Of a stretch of 64,000 nt of DNA, positions 28,970 through 37,857 are shown one piece after another. Where the stretch lies: positions 496,001 through 560,000 of the forward strand of contig JACKIC010000001.1 of NCBI GenBank assembly GCA_020638655.1. The letters run 5' to 3'. The position numbers and the translations under genes are program-made. The stretch's first letter is position 1; each line of letters starts with the position of its first letter. The notes beneath the pieces are model-generated. The model saw only the letters and a list, made by a program, of their open reading frames with translations, made no database searches and was not told the origin of the DNA. Source of the stretch: Planctomycetota bacterium (GTDB taxonomy: Bacteria; Planctomycetota; UBA1135; UBA2386).

Positions 28970-29587
28970 ATGCCCGCCCCCGACGTCTGGACCTGGCTCA
29001 CCATCCCCGCGATCGGCGCGGTGATCGGCTGGAGCACCAACTGGCTCGCCGTGAAGATGATCTTCCGGCCGGTCAAACCCCGCCGCCTGCTGTTCTTCCG
29101 CCTGCAGGGCCTGGTGCCGCGACGCCAACAGGACCTGGCCCGGGCGATCGGCCGCGTCGTCGGCAACCACCTGGTCGAGCACAAGGACATCGTGCGCGGC
29201 CTCAACAAGCTCGACCTGGCCGGCGTGCTGGGCAAGGTCCTGGACCGCGGCCTGGGCCCCAAGATCCAGGAGCTGCGCGGCTTGCCGCTGATCGGCGGCT
29301 TCCTGACCGAGGCTCGCGTCGGCGAGATCCGCGAGTCGATCGTCGCCGGCATCATGGAGCACAAGGACGCCGTGCTCGACGAGGTCGAGAAGGGCCTGGC
29401 GAAGGGCCTGGACGTGCCGGCGCTGGTCGAGAAGAAGGTCGCCGCGTTCTCGGTCGAGAAGCTCGAGAACCTGATCCTCGAGGTGGCCAACCGCGAGCTG
29501 CGCGCGATCGTCGTGCTCGGCGGAGTTCTGGGCGCGCTGATCGGTTTGGGCCAGGTCGCCTTCCTGTGGTGGCACGGCGGCTGGTGA
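28970..29587 (+). CDS. DUF445 family membrane protein
   Basis: 205 residues. The N-terminal span IPAIGAVIGWSTNWLAVKMIFRP is the family hallmark. A long amphipathic, largely helical middle follows, and a second span near the C-terminus (VVLGGVLGALIGLGQVAFLWW). DUF445 proteins (YheB in Bacillus) have no settled role. I use ATG 28970; ATG 28946 would overlap the putative -10 box. Confidence 0.8.
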   Translation: MPAPDVWTWLTIPAIGAVIGWSTNWLAVKMIFRPVKPRRLLFFRLQGLVPRRQQDLARAIGRVVGNHLVEHKDIVRGLNKLDLAGVLGKVLDRGLGPKIQELRGLPLIGGFLTEARVGEIRESIVAGIMEHKDAVLDEVEKGLAKGLDVPALVEKKVAAFSVEKLENLILEVANRELRAIVVLGGVLGALIGLGQVAFLWWHGGW

Positions 29588-29663
29588 TGCGACCGGCCCG
29601 CCGCGACGCCACCGACCCCATCCGCCCGTTCCATCGCGCCGTTACGCGCGCGCCCGACCCTGC

Positions 29664-29669
29664 TAGAGC
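29664..29669 (+). promoter_or_regulatory. Weak putative -10 box (TAGAGC) before the gene at 29677
   Basis: TAGAGC 7 bases before ATG 29677. The last base departs from the TANNNT pattern, so this is listed only for its position. Confidence 0.25.
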
Positions 29670-29676
29670 CCCCGCC

Positions 29677-30945
29677 ATGATCCGCGCGAGCGCCCTCGCT
29701 GTCCTGTTCGCCGCCGCGCTGTCCGCGCCCGCGGTTGCCCAACAGCCCAAGCCGACGGGCTATCCGGACCGCGACATCCTGTCGCCGTTCCGCAACCCGG
29801 CCGAGGTCTACGCCCCGCCGGACAAGCTGTTCGGTCTGCTGCGGCAGATGCGCCAGATCGCCGACGACAAGAACGCGCGCAAGAGCTTCGACCAGGACGG
29901 CCGTGAGGTCGTCGACGACGGGCGCTGGCGCGCCGCGCGCCACGACGTCGACCAGCTCGGCATCGACGCCGGCTATCTGGCCGGCATCATGCGCATGAGC
30001 AAGAACGCCGACGACCGCGCCACGGCGTTCTACGCGGCGTTCTACTGCAAGAACGTCGGCTACGTGTTCAACCTGATCTCGCACATCCCCGGCGAGCCGT
30101 GGCGCAAGACGCGCGAAGCGGCGCTGCCGCGCGCGGCGGAGTTCGTGAAGGCCAACCTCGGTCGCCGCTACGGCCAGCTCAGCGACGACGAGAAGCGCGC
30201 CCTGTCGCTGCCCAAGCCCGGCTCGCCCGAGGCCAAGGCCGCCGGCATCACGCGCGGTCCGCTCGACGACGACCCGCTGCACACGCTCAACCTGGTGCCG
30301 TTCTTCCAGCTACTCGACGTCGACGATGCGCTCGATCAGGCGCAGGCCCTGTGGTTCCTGCAGCAGGTGTTCACGGTGCGCAAGGACCTGGCGCTGGTCT
30401 GGCTCGAGCCGATGCTGCCGCGGATGCGGCAGCTGCTCATCAGCGACGACGACAAGGTCAAGGCCCAGGCGCTCGGTCTGTTCGCGACGATCGGGCCCGA
30501 AGACCTGGCGCGCCCCGCCGACGACGCCGACAACCAGGCACTGCTCGACTGGGCCTACCTGGCGCAGAAGACGCTGTTCCCGCCGATCCGCAACCTCAAC
30601 GACACGGTCGTGCAGATGCAGCCGAGCGCCGAGCGCGACGCGCTGCTGGCCGCCGCCAAGAAGGCCATCGCCGACGGTTCGATCGGCGACGCGACGCACG
30701 GCAAGGCCAAGGACGGCACCGCCTATCGCGGCTACCGCATCGCGCGCGTGCCCGACGAGCTGCAGCCGCTCGCGATCCCGGCGGGCGCGGTGATCACGAC
30801 CATCAACGGATCGCCGGTCGGCAGCGCCGCCGAAGTCGCGACGACGGTCGGCAACCTGCTCGACAAGCTCAAGCACCCGCGCGTGCTGGTGGTCGAGTAC
30901 GTGCTCGACGGCATCAGCCACGCGATCGAGTACCGGATCCTGTAG
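29677..30945 (+). CDS. Secreted protein with C-terminal PDZ-like segment
   Basis: 422 residues with signal peptide (ALAVLFAAALSAPAVAQ). The body (about 40-300) is mostly helical and unlike any family I know. The last 75 residues resemble a PDZ-like domain: LAIPAGAVITTINGSPVGSAAEVATTVGN, then a strand pair VLVVEYVLDG...HAIEYRIL. No protease triad is seen. It is convergent with the MacAB-type operon. Confidence 0.65.
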   Translation: MIRASALAVLFAAALSAPAVAQQPKPTGYPDRDILSPFRNPAEVYAPPDKLFGLLRQMRQIADDKNARKSFDQDGREVVDDGRWRAARHDVDQLGIDAGYLAGIMRMSKNADDRATAFYAAFYCKNVGYVFNLISHIPGEPWRKTREAALPRAAEFVKANLGRRYGQLSDDEKRALSLPKPGSPEAKAAGITRGPLDDDPLHTLNLVPFFQLLDVDDALDQAQALWFLQQVFTVRKDLALVWLEPMLPRMRQLLISDDDKVKAQALGLFATIGPEDLARPADDADNQALLDWAYLAQKTLFPPIRNLNDTVVQMQPSAERDALLAAAKKAIADGSIGDATHGKAKDGTAYRGYRIARVPDELQPLAIPAGAVITTINGSPVGSAAEVATTVGNLLDKLKHPRVLVVEYVLDGISHAIEYRIL

Positions 30946-30957
30946 CGCGAGCCGCGT

Positions 30958-31002
30958 TCACTCGGCGCGCGCTCATTCGGCACTCGCTCACTCGGCACGC
31001 AG
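30958..31002 (-). repeat. Three in-frame 15-base repeats, each ending in a stop
   Basis: Units at 30988-31002, 30973-30987 and 30958-30972 read on the minus strand as NNN NNN GCC GAR TGA. The first holds the true end of the MacB-type permease (RAE-stop); the other two repeat it in frame, giving three stop codons 15 bases apart. Confidence 0.75.
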
Positions 31003-32187
31003 GGCCTCGATCGGGTCCAGCCGCGCCGCGCGCACCGCGGGGGCGGTGCCCGCGATCAGGCCGACCGCCATGGCCACGACCTCGGCGATCACCAGATGCT
31101 GCGGCGCGTAGGCGACCGGCAGCGCCGGTACCAGCGCCTGCAGCAGCGAACCGATCCCGACGCCCAGCGCCAGCCCGGCGAGACCGCCGAGCGCCGCGAG
31201 CAGGGCCGCCTCGCCGAGGAACAGCCAGAGGATCTGCTGGCGCGTCGCGCCGAGCGCACGCAGCAACCCGATCTCGCCGGTGCGCTCGGCCAGGGCGATG
31301 GTCAGGATCGTGAGGATGCCGACGCCGCCGACCAGCAGCGAGATGCCGCCGAGCGCGGCGATGCCCAGGGTCAGCACCGACAACACCGAGCCGAGCACGT
31401 CGAGCATCTGTTGCTGCGTGGTGACGGTGAAGTCCTCGCGGCCGTGGCGCAGCAACAGCACGCGCCGCACCGCGGCGGCGACGGTCTCGGCGGGCACGCC
31501 GGGCGCGAACAGCACGTCGATCTCCATCAGGCTGTCGCGGTCGAACATCTCCAGGCCCCGCGCCGCCGGCACGTAGACCGCGTCGTCGAGGTCGATGCCG
31601 AGGAACTGCCCCTTGGGCTGCATCACCCCGACGACCCGGTAGCGGTCCCCGCCGATGCGCACGACCGCGCCGAGCGGGCTGCGATCGCCGAACAGTTCGC
31701 GATGCAGCGTGCTGCCGAGCACGGCGTGGGCGCGCGCCGCGGTCGGGTCGTCGTCGGGCAGGAACGTGCCGCTCGCGGTCGAAAAGCGCCACACTTGCGG
31801 CATCGCCGCCGACACGCCGTAGACGGCCGCGCGCCGCGTGCGGCCATCGGCTTCGATCGCGACGTTGCCGACGACCACGGGCACCACGCCTTCGATCGCC
31901 GTGACGTGCTGCAGCGCGAGGGCGTCGTCGAGGGACAGCGGCCGCACCGTGTTCAGGATCGCGCCGGAGACGCCGAAGGTCTGCGTGCGGCCCGGCACCA
32001 CCTGCAACAGGTTGGTGCCGAACTGGCTGAACTCGGCGAGCACGAAGCGCTGCAGACCGGTGCCGAGCGAGGTCAGCAGCACCACCGCGGCGATGCCCAC
32101 GGCGATGCCGAGGCCCGTGAGCGCCGCCCGCAGCTTCTCCGCGCGCACCACGCCGAACGCCAGCCCCAGGCCGTCGCGCAACAACAT
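30988..32187 (-). CDS. MacB-type ABC permease, second copy
   Basis: 399 residues: one N-terminal span, a large outside domain of about 220 residues (MacB periplasmic core-like, beginning GTGLQRFVLAEFSQFGTNLLQVVPG), then three C-terminal spans with the FtsX-like loop RTGEIGLLRALGATRQQILWLFLGEA. It ends PAVRAARLDPIEALRAE, the standard finish of this family. Four bases separate it from the permease upstream. Having two permease genes and one ATPase suggests a heterodimeric transporter. Confidence 0.88.
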   Translation of the reverse strand: MLLRDGLGLAFGVVRAEKLRAALTGLGIAVGIAAVVLLTSLGTGLQRFVLAEFSQFGTNLLQVVPGRTQTFGVSGAILNTVRPLSLDDALALQHVTAIEGVVPVVVGNVAIEADGRTRRAAVYGVSAAMPQVWRFSTASGTFLPDDDPTAARAHAVLGSTLHRELFGDRSPLGAVVRIGGDRYRVVGVMQPKGQFLGIDLDDAVYVPAARGLEMFDRDSLMEIDVLFAPGVPAETVAAAVRRVLLLRHGREDFTVTTQQQMLDVLGSVLSVLTLGIAALGGISLLVGGVGILTILTIALAERTGEIGLLRALGATRQQILWLFLGEAALLAALGGLAGLALGVGIGSLLQALVPALPVAYAPQHLVIAEVVAMAVGLIAGTAPAVRAARLDPIEALRAE

Positions 32188-32191
32188 CGCG

Positions 32192-33397
32192 TCACCTCCT
32201 CGCCAGCGCGGCGACCGGATCGAGGCGGGCCGCGCGCACCGCCGGACCGGTGCCGAACGCGACGCCGATGCCCACCGCGACCAGCAGCGCGGCGCCCGCG
32301 GCCCACGCCGGCGGGTCGCCGTTCAGTTCGGGCACGAAGCTGGCCGCGACGCGGCTGACGACCTCGCTGCCGAGCAGGCCCGAGCCGGCGCCCAGGAACG
32401 ACAGCAGCACGGCCTCCCACAAGAACACCTGCAGGATCGTCGCCGGCGCGGCCCCGAGCGCCTTGAGCAGGCCGACCTCGACGCGGCGCTGGGTCACCGA
32501 CACGACCATGACGTTGAGCACGAGGATGCCGGCGACGACGAGGCTGATCGCGGCGATGCCGGCGACCGCCAGCGTCAGCGCCCGCAGGATCCCGTCGAAG
32601 GTGCCGAGCACCGCGGCCTGCGTGATCACGGTCACGTCGTTCTCGCCTTCGTGGCGCGCGGCGATGCTGCGCTCGACGTGCGCGACCACCGTCGGCACGA
32701 CCTCGCGACTGCCGGCCTCGACCAGGACGCGGAACATGCCCTCGCGGTCGAACAGCGCCATGGACGCGGCGACCGGGACCACCACGACCTCGTCGAGGTC
32801 GGTGCCCAGCGAGCGACCTTCGTTCGCCAACAGGCCGATCACCCGGAAGCGCCGGTCGCCGAGCCGCACCCACGCGCCGAGCACCGGATCGTTGCCGAAC
32901 AGCTCGCGCGCCAGGGTCGCGCCGAGCACGCAGACCGGGGTACTGCGGTGCGGGTCTCCGGGCGGCAGGAACGCGCCCGCCGCGAGGTGCAGCCGTCGCA
33001 CCTCGAGCAGCTCGGCGGTCGAGCCGAGCACCATCGCTTCGCGCGAGCGGTTGCCGCGGGCCACGGTGACGCTGCCGGCCTGGATCGGCGCGACCCGGCG
33101 CACCGCGTGGCTGCGCTGCAGCGCCAGCGCGTCGTCGAGGGTCAGGTCGCGCGCGGTCTCACCTAGGATCGGCGGCGCGCCGCCCGTGGTCTCGCTGCGC
33201 CCCGGCAGCACGATCACGAGGTCGGTGCCCAGGGACGCGAACTGATCGGTGACGTAGCGGCGGCCCGACTCGCCGAGCCAGGTCAGCAGCACGACGCCGG
33301 CGGTGCCGATCGCCATCGCCAGCACGATCCACAGCGTGCGCCATCGCGCCGCGAGCACGTTCTGCGCAGCGAAGCGCAGCTGGTCGCGGAGCTTCAC
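32192..33397 (-). CDS. MacB-type ABC permease, first copy
   Basis: 401 residues with the same plan as the next gene: N-terminal span (TLWIVLAMAIGTAGVVLLTWLG), outside domain, and three C-terminal spans with the loop RRVEVGLLKALGAAPATILQVFLWEA; end PAVRAARLDPVAALARR. The outside domains of the two permeases are clearly diverged. The start overlaps the ATPase stop as ATGA. Together with the ATPase and fusion protein it should export a substrate (antibiotic, peptide or lipid) that cannot be predicted. Confidence 0.88.
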   Translation of the reverse strand: MKLRDQLRFAAQNVLAARWRTLWIVLAMAIGTAGVVLLTWLGESGRRYVTDQFASLGTDLVIVLPGRSETTGGAPPILGETARDLTLDDALALQRSHAVRRVAPIQAGSVTVARGNRSREAMVLGSTAELLEVRRLHLAAGAFLPPGDPHRSTPVCVLGATLARELFGNDPVLGAWVRLGDRRFRVIGLLANEGRSLGTDLDEVVVVPVAASMALFDREGMFRVLVEAGSREVVPTVVAHVERSIAARHEGENDVTVITQAAVLGTFDGILRALTLAVAGIAAISLVVAGILVLNVMVVSVTQRRVEVGLLKALGAAPATILQVFLWEAVLLSFLGAGSGLLGSEVVSRVAASFVPELNGDPPAWAAGAALLVAVGIGVAFGTGPAVRAARLDPVAALARR

Positions 33398-34089
33398 GCG
33401 CCCTCCTGCGCCGCGGCGCCGGCCTCGTCCGCGACGAGGCGCCCGTCCTGCATGCGCAGCCGGCGCGTCGCGCGGCGACCGAGGTCGGGGTCGTGCGTGA
33501 CGACGATCAGGGTCAGGCCGCCCTGCTGCAGCTTCTCGAGCACCGCGACGACCTCTTCGCCGGTGCGCCGGTCCAGGTTGCCCGTCGGCTCGTCCGCGAG
33601 CAGCACCTCGGGGCGCGCGATGGTGGCGCGCGCGATCGCCGCGCGCTGCCGCTGCCCGCCCGACAGCTGCTCGGGCAGATGATGGGCCCGGTCGCTGAGG
33701 CCGAACGCGGCGAGCTGCTCGGCCACGCGCTCGCGCCGTTCCGCCGCCGGCACTTCGCCGAGCAACAGCGGCACCGCCACGTTCTGCGCCGTGGTCAGCC
33801 GCGGCACCAGGTGGAACGCCTGGAACACGAAGCCGATGCGCTGCCGCCGGATCTGGGCCAGCGCGGCGTCGTCGAGGTCGGTCACGTCCTCGCCGCAGAA
33901 CCGGTAGCGCCCGCCGCTGGCGCGATCGAGCAGGCCGATCACGTTGAGCAACGTCGACTTGCCGGACCCGGACGGCCCCATCAACGACAGGTACTCGCCG
34001 CGGCCGATGTCGAGGTCGACGTCGCGCAGCGCGTGCACCTGCTGATCACCGACGCGGAAGGTCCGCGCGATGCCGCGCAGCTCGATCAC
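33394..34089 (-). CDS. MacB/LolD-type ABC ATPase
   Basis: 231 residues. Walker A GPSGSGKST (about 38-46), Q-loop GFVFQAFHLVPRLT, signature LSGGQRQRAAIARA, Walker B VLLADEPTGNLD and switch His VVTHDPDLG are all canonical for the MacB/LolD group. It overlaps the fusion-protein gene upstream and the first permease downstream by four bases each, so the operon is tightly coupled. Confidence 0.93.
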   Translation of the reverse strand: MIELRGIARTFRVGDQQVHALRDVDLDIGRGEYLSLMGPSGSGKSTLLNVIGLLDRASGGRYRFCGEDVTDLDDAALAQIRRQRIGFVFQAFHLVPRLTTAQNVAVPLLLGEVPAAERRERVAEQLAAFGLSDRAHHLPEQLSGGQRQRAAIARATIARPEVLLADEPTGNLDRRTGEEVVAVLEKLQQGGLTLIVVTHDPDLGRRATRRLRMQDGRLVADEAGAAAQEGA

Positions 34090-35252
34090 GGCCGTTCCTG
34101 CGCCGCGCCGCGCGGCTCGACCGACGCCTCGGCGCCGACCGCGACGCCAGGACGGTCCAGGGACGTGATCACGCGATCCCCCGCCGCGACGCCGTCGACG
34201 ACCTCGGCGACGCTCCAGTTCGACAGGCCGATCGTCACGCGACGTTCCTCGATCACGCCGTCCGCGCCGAGCAGCAACACCCGGTTGCCGTCGCGCAGCG
34301 CCTCGGTGGGCACGAACAACACCGCCTCGGCGACCTGCAGCGACACCTCGACGTCCGCCGAGTAGCCCGGCAACAGGGCCGCGCCCTCGGGCAGTTCCAG
34401 GAACTCCACCTCGACGTCGGTGGTGCGGGCCTGCTTCTCACGATCGGTCACGTACGGGGCGATGCGGCGCACCTTGCCCGCGAAGCTGCGCCCCGCGAAC
34501 GCGTCGAGCGTGATCTTGGCGGTCATGCCGACGCGGACCTTGGCGGCGTCGACCTCGTCGATCGGCGCGGTCACGTAGGGACGGCCGTCGTCGATCAGGT
34601 CGATGGCCGGCGGCGTCGGGATGCCGACCGGCGACGGCGTCACGAACTCGCCGACCTCGCCGTTGACCTCGGCGACGACCCCGTCGAACGGCGCGCGCAC
34701 GATCGTGCGTTCGAGCTGCGCCTCGGCCACCGCGACCTGGCGTTCGCGCACCGCGGCCGCGGCCTGGGCCGCGCGCAGCTGCGCGAACGCCGCCGCGGCC
34801 TCGCTCTCGGCGCGATCGACGCGGTCGACCGACGCGATCTGCTGCTCGAGCAGTGCCCGCTGCCGTTTGGCCTCGCGGTCGGCGAGGTCGGCGCGCAGCT
34901 GTGCCTCGGCGGCCGACGCGGCGGCCTGCTCGACCTGACTGCGCGCCAGCGTCAGCTCCGCGACGAGGTCGTGGTTCCACAGCTGCAGCAGCACCTGACC
35001 CTTGCAGACGTGATCACCCTCCTTGACCGAAAGCTCGGCGACCAGCCCGCCCTGACCCGGCGCGAGCCGGGCGCGGTGATTGGCGGTCACGGTGCCGGCC
35101 CGCGTGTTGGCGACCGTCGCCTCGACCCTGCCCGGCGCGACCGCGTGAACGACCACGACCACCGGCTGGGGCCGTCGCGCGTACCAGATCCCCGCGGCGA
35201 CCGTCAGCACGGCGGCCGGGATCAGCAACCACGGACGTAGCGCTTTCACCAC
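34086..35252 (-). CDS. MacA/HlyD-type membrane fusion protein
   Basis: 388 residues. One N-terminal span (PWLLIPAAVLTVAAGIWYA), then a biotinyl-lipoyl-like half domain (RLAPGQGGLVAELSVKEGDHVCKGQVLLQL), a helical hairpin of about 90 residues rich in Ala, Glu and Arg, and the second half (TIVRAPFDGVVAEVNGEVGEFV), followed by the beta-barrel and proximal domains. It is the first gene of the operon and links the inner-membrane pump to an outer-membrane channel. No TolC-like gene is nearby. The start reads GTG GTG; either codon is possible. Confidence 0.9.
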   Translation of the reverse strand: MVKALRPWLLIPAAVLTVAAGIWYARRPQPVVVVVHAVAPGRVEATVANTRAGTVTANHRARLAPGQGGLVAELSVKEGDHVCKGQVLLQLWNHDLVAELTLARSQVEQAAASAAEAQLRADLADREAKRQRALLEQQIASVDRVDRAESEAAAAFAQLRAAQAAAAVRERQVAVAEAQLERTIVRAPFDGVVAEVNGEVGEFVTPSPVGIPTPPAIDLIDDGRPYVTAPIDEVDAAKVRVGMTAKITLDAFAGRSFAGKVRRIAPYVTDREKQARTTDVEVEFLELPEGAALLPGYSADVEVSLQVAEAVLFVPTEALRDGNRVLLLGADGVIEERRVTIGLSNWSVAEVVDGVAAGDRVITSLDRPGVAVGAEASVEPRGAAQERP

Positions 35253-35311
35253 CTAGAGGAGTACCGCAGGGCCACTGCGGAGCAAGGTGGTGGGCCAAGT
35301 ACTGCGCGGCT

Positions 35312-35329
35312 CTGCGCACCAGTGCGCAG
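35312..35329. terminator. Intergenic hairpin upstream of the MacA-type gene
   Basis: Perfect 7-base stem CTGCGCA / TGCGCAG with loop CCAG, 20 bases after the stop of the minus-strand gene ending at 35350 and before the next operon. No T-run follows. Confidence 0.35.
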
Positions 35330-35349
35330 ATCACCGCAGCAATCCTTCC

Positions 35350-35889
35350 TCAAGTCGAGGAGCGCAGCTCTTCCGACGTGCCGTCGTCCTGGATCTCGTT
35401 GGCGCGGGCGAACGACCACGCCGGGTGCCAGTTCCGGAACGAGCAGATGAGGCTGCCGTCGCGCCGCCGCAGCAGGTCGATCGGCACCAGTGTGATCCGC
35501 AAGACCTCGACGACCACGAAGAAGCCAGCAAAGACCAGCACCAGGAGCAACGCCTGCGACAAGAACCAGCTCCAGCCCAGCTGCGCGATCGGCATCGCGA
35601 CCCGGAACTGGTACCCCCGACCCAGGACCAGCACGATCAGCCTGGCCAACACGAGCGCGATCGCGACACGGGACGCGAGTCGTCCCCCCAGGCAGCGATT
35701 GCAGCTCGGTGGTCTCACGATCTCGCCGCGGCGGATCCGCTCACCGGGGACCTCCGCCTCCACGAACAGCCGCACGCGACACGTGGTCGCGGCGGGCCGC
35801 TTCCCACAGCACGCGCACAGCCCGCCCCAGTGCGGCGCGACGCCGGGCGGCAGGGCCACGAACCACCACCGCCGCTCGAACAGGTTCAC
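35350..35889 (-). CDS. Zinc-ribbon-like small membrane protein
   Basis: 179 residues from GTG 35889, overlapping the upstream gene's stop as GTGA. Cysteines in CACCGKRPAATTC and later CNRC could form a zinc ribbon near the N-terminus. Hydrophobic stretches follow at about 72-90 and 108-135. I know no family with this order. Translation coupling suggests a link with the sialidase/SGNH lipoprotein upstream, though the nature of it is unclear. Confidence 0.6.
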   Translation of the reverse strand: MNLFERRWWFVALPPGVAPHWGGLCACCGKRPAATTCRVRLFVEAEVPGERIRRGEIVRPPSCNRCLGGRLASRVAIALVLARLIVLVLGRGYQFRVAMPIAQLGWSWFLSQALLLVLVFAGFFVVVEVLRITLVPIDLLRRRDGSLICSFRNWHPAWSFARANEIQDDGTSEELRSST

Positions 35890-37775
35890 CGCTCGAGCGC
35901 CTCCACGTCCGGCAGCAGCGCGTTGGCCCAGGTGCGGTAGGCCGGCGCGGTGAGGTGCAGGAAGTCGCGCATCACCTCGGCGGAGATCACGCCGTCCGAG
36001 CCGACGAAGTGCGCCGCGTAGTCGCGATGCACGACCAGCGGGTCGTCGCGCAGCTGCGCCGCGGCGAGCTCGCTGGCGCGCCGACAGGCCGTGCGCACCG
36101 CGTCGGGCTTCTTGCCGCGCGGCAGGATCGACTGCAGCAGCACCTTGGCCCGCGGCAGGCGGCGGCGCAGCTCGCGCACCACCGCCTCGATGCCCGCGGC
36201 GATCTCCTCGGCCGGGCACTCGCCCCCGGTGGCGTTGTTGGTGCCGATCATCAGCACGACGACGCGCACGTCGTTGTTGGCCGCGGCGAGCGCGTCGCCG
36301 AGGCCGTGCTCGAGGCGCCACAGCACGTTCTCGGTGCGGTCGCCGGAGACGCCGAGGTTGAGCGCCTGGCGCGGCTGCCAGACCTCTCGCCAGACCTCCG
36401 CGCCCTCCTTGTTCCAACCCTGGGTGATCGAATCGCCGAGGAACACCACGCGATGGCCGCCGGCGCGCGCCGCGGCGAGATCGTCGGCGACGCGGCGCGT
36501 CCACCAGCTCTCGATGCGCACCGTCGGTCGCACCGCGCCGAACGGCCGCGTGAAGACCGGTTCGGGCCCCGTCGACAACGCGTCGAGCTCGGCGAGTCGC
36601 AGCCGCACCTCGCGCAGGAACGGCGCCTCGCCGGGCTCCCAGCAGCCGTAGGTGACGAGTACGAACGTGCCGTCGGGCAGCACCTCGACGCCCGGATAGG
36701 CGCAGTCGGTGCCGCGCCAGTTGCGCGACAGCCGCACGCGATACTGACCCTCCCGCCCCGCTTCGAGGTCCTCGAAGCGACCAACCCATGCGACCCAGTC
36801 GCCGCGCGTCGGGCTGCCGGAGGCCATGTCGCGGAACGACACCAGCAGCCGCCCATCCGGCGCGTAGCGCGCGACGTGGCGATCGCCCGTGAGCGTCGCG
36901 GGCAACGGCCGCGGCGCCGACCAGGTGCCCCCTTCGTCGTCGGAGAACATCACCTGCGACGCCTGCTTGCGCGAATTCTCCCGCAGCAGCATCGCGAGGC
37001 GCTTGCCGTCCGGCGACCGCACCACGCCCGGCTCACAGAGGTCCATCTCCGCGCCGGTCCAGACCACCGTCGGCGCGCGCCACGACAAACCGCCGTCGCT
37101 CGACCGCGTCTGGTAGACCGTGAACTGCGTGCGCTTGCCGCCTCCGCGGAAGAAGCGGCCGTCGTCGTGGAAGAACGCCGCGTAGTCGCCGTCCGCCAGA
37201 TGCACGACCGACGCCATCGCGACGATGCCGCCGAAGTCGCCGATCGCGGCGAGCGGCGTCCATGTCTGGCCGTAGTCGTTGCTGATGCTGCTGCGGATCG
37301 GGTGCAGCCCCGAGAACAACACCAGGCGATCGCGCCCCGACCGCGGGTCGACGAGCAGGTGGATCGTCGGCGTCTCCTTGCTCGTCGCCCAGTTCTCGGG
37401 CACCGACAGCGGCCCGCTCCACGACCGGCCGCCGTCGTCGCTGCGCTGCAACACGATCGGCCCGCGGCCGTGGCCCTCGGGGTGCACGCACAACATCGAC
37501 CTGCCGTCGGGCAGCAGCACCGTGGTCGGGTGGCCGAGGTAGCGCCGCGGCACGCGCCGCACCGTCACCTGCCGAGCGACATCGCCTTCGAGGTCGAGCC
37601 AGCGCGCGCCGGGGACCGCGTCGGACGCTGTGGCGGCGATCGGTGGATCGGCGACCGGCTCGGTGGCTGCGGTCGCCGCGAGCGGCTGCTGCGGCGCGCG
37701 CTCGTCGCCCCAGCTCACGCAGCTGGCCGCGAAGACGCTCGCGAGCAGTGAGCAGCAGAAGGAGGCACGGCGCAT
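35886..37775 (-). CDS. Sialidase-type propeller fused to SGNH hydrolase, lipoprotein
   Basis: 629 residues. A lipobox (FAASC) gives a lipid-anchored protein. Residues about 60-400 form a sialidase-like beta-propeller with four Asp-box motifs: SDDGGRSWSGP, SNDYGQTWTPL, SSDGGLSWRAP and SDDEGGTWSAP. The C-terminal 210 residues are an SGNH/GDSL esterase: block I VVFLGDSITQGW, block II-like NLGVSGDRTENVLWRL, block III VVLMIGTNNA, block V DFLHLT. Together this suits removal of O-acetyl groups and sialic-acid-like sugars from glycans, a role inferred from the fusion alone. ATG 37775 begins the signal peptide. Confidence 0.8.
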   Translation of the reverse strand: MRRASFCCSLLASVFAASCVSWGDERAPQQPLAATAATEPVADPPIAATASDAVPGARWLDLEGDVARQVTVRRVPRRYLGHPTTVLLPDGRSMLCVHPEGHGRGPIVLQRSDDGGRSWSGPLSVPENWATSKETPTIHLLVDPRSGRDRLVLFSGLHPIRSSISNDYGQTWTPLAAIGDFGGIVAMASVVHLADGDYAAFFHDDGRFFRGGGKRTQFTVYQTRSSDGGLSWRAPTVVWTGAEMDLCEPGVVRSPDGKRLAMLLRENSRKQASQVMFSDDEGGTWSAPRPLPATLTGDRHVARYAPDGRLLVSFRDMASGSPTRGDWVAWVGRFEDLEAGREGQYRVRLSRNWRGTDCAYPGVEVLPDGTFVLVTYGCWEPGEAPFLREVRLRLAELDALSTGPEPVFTRPFGAVRPTVRIESWWTRRVADDLAAARAGGHRVVFLGDSITQGWNKEGAEVWREVWQPRQALNLGVSGDRTENVLWRLEHGLGDALAAANNDVRVVVLMIGTNNATGGECPAEEIAAGIEAVVRELRRRLPRAKVLLQSILPRGKKPDAVRTACRRASELAAAQLRDDPLVVHRDYAAHFVGSDGVISAEVMRDFLHLTAPAYRTWANALLPDVEALER

Positions 37776-37840
37776 GCCGCATTCGTACCGGCCCCACGGG
37801 CGCGGACAAGAGGAACACTGCACATGCGCGCCGCGGTCGC

Positions 37841-37846
37841 TATCCT
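37841..37846 (+). promoter_or_regulatory. Putative -10 box (TATCCT) of the ABC-F gene
   Basis: TATCCT 11 bases before ATG 37858, a near-leaderless layout. The surrounding GCTATCCTCGTCGCCC resembles the argS box region. Confidence 0.5.
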
Positions 37847-37857
37847 CGTCGCCCCCG

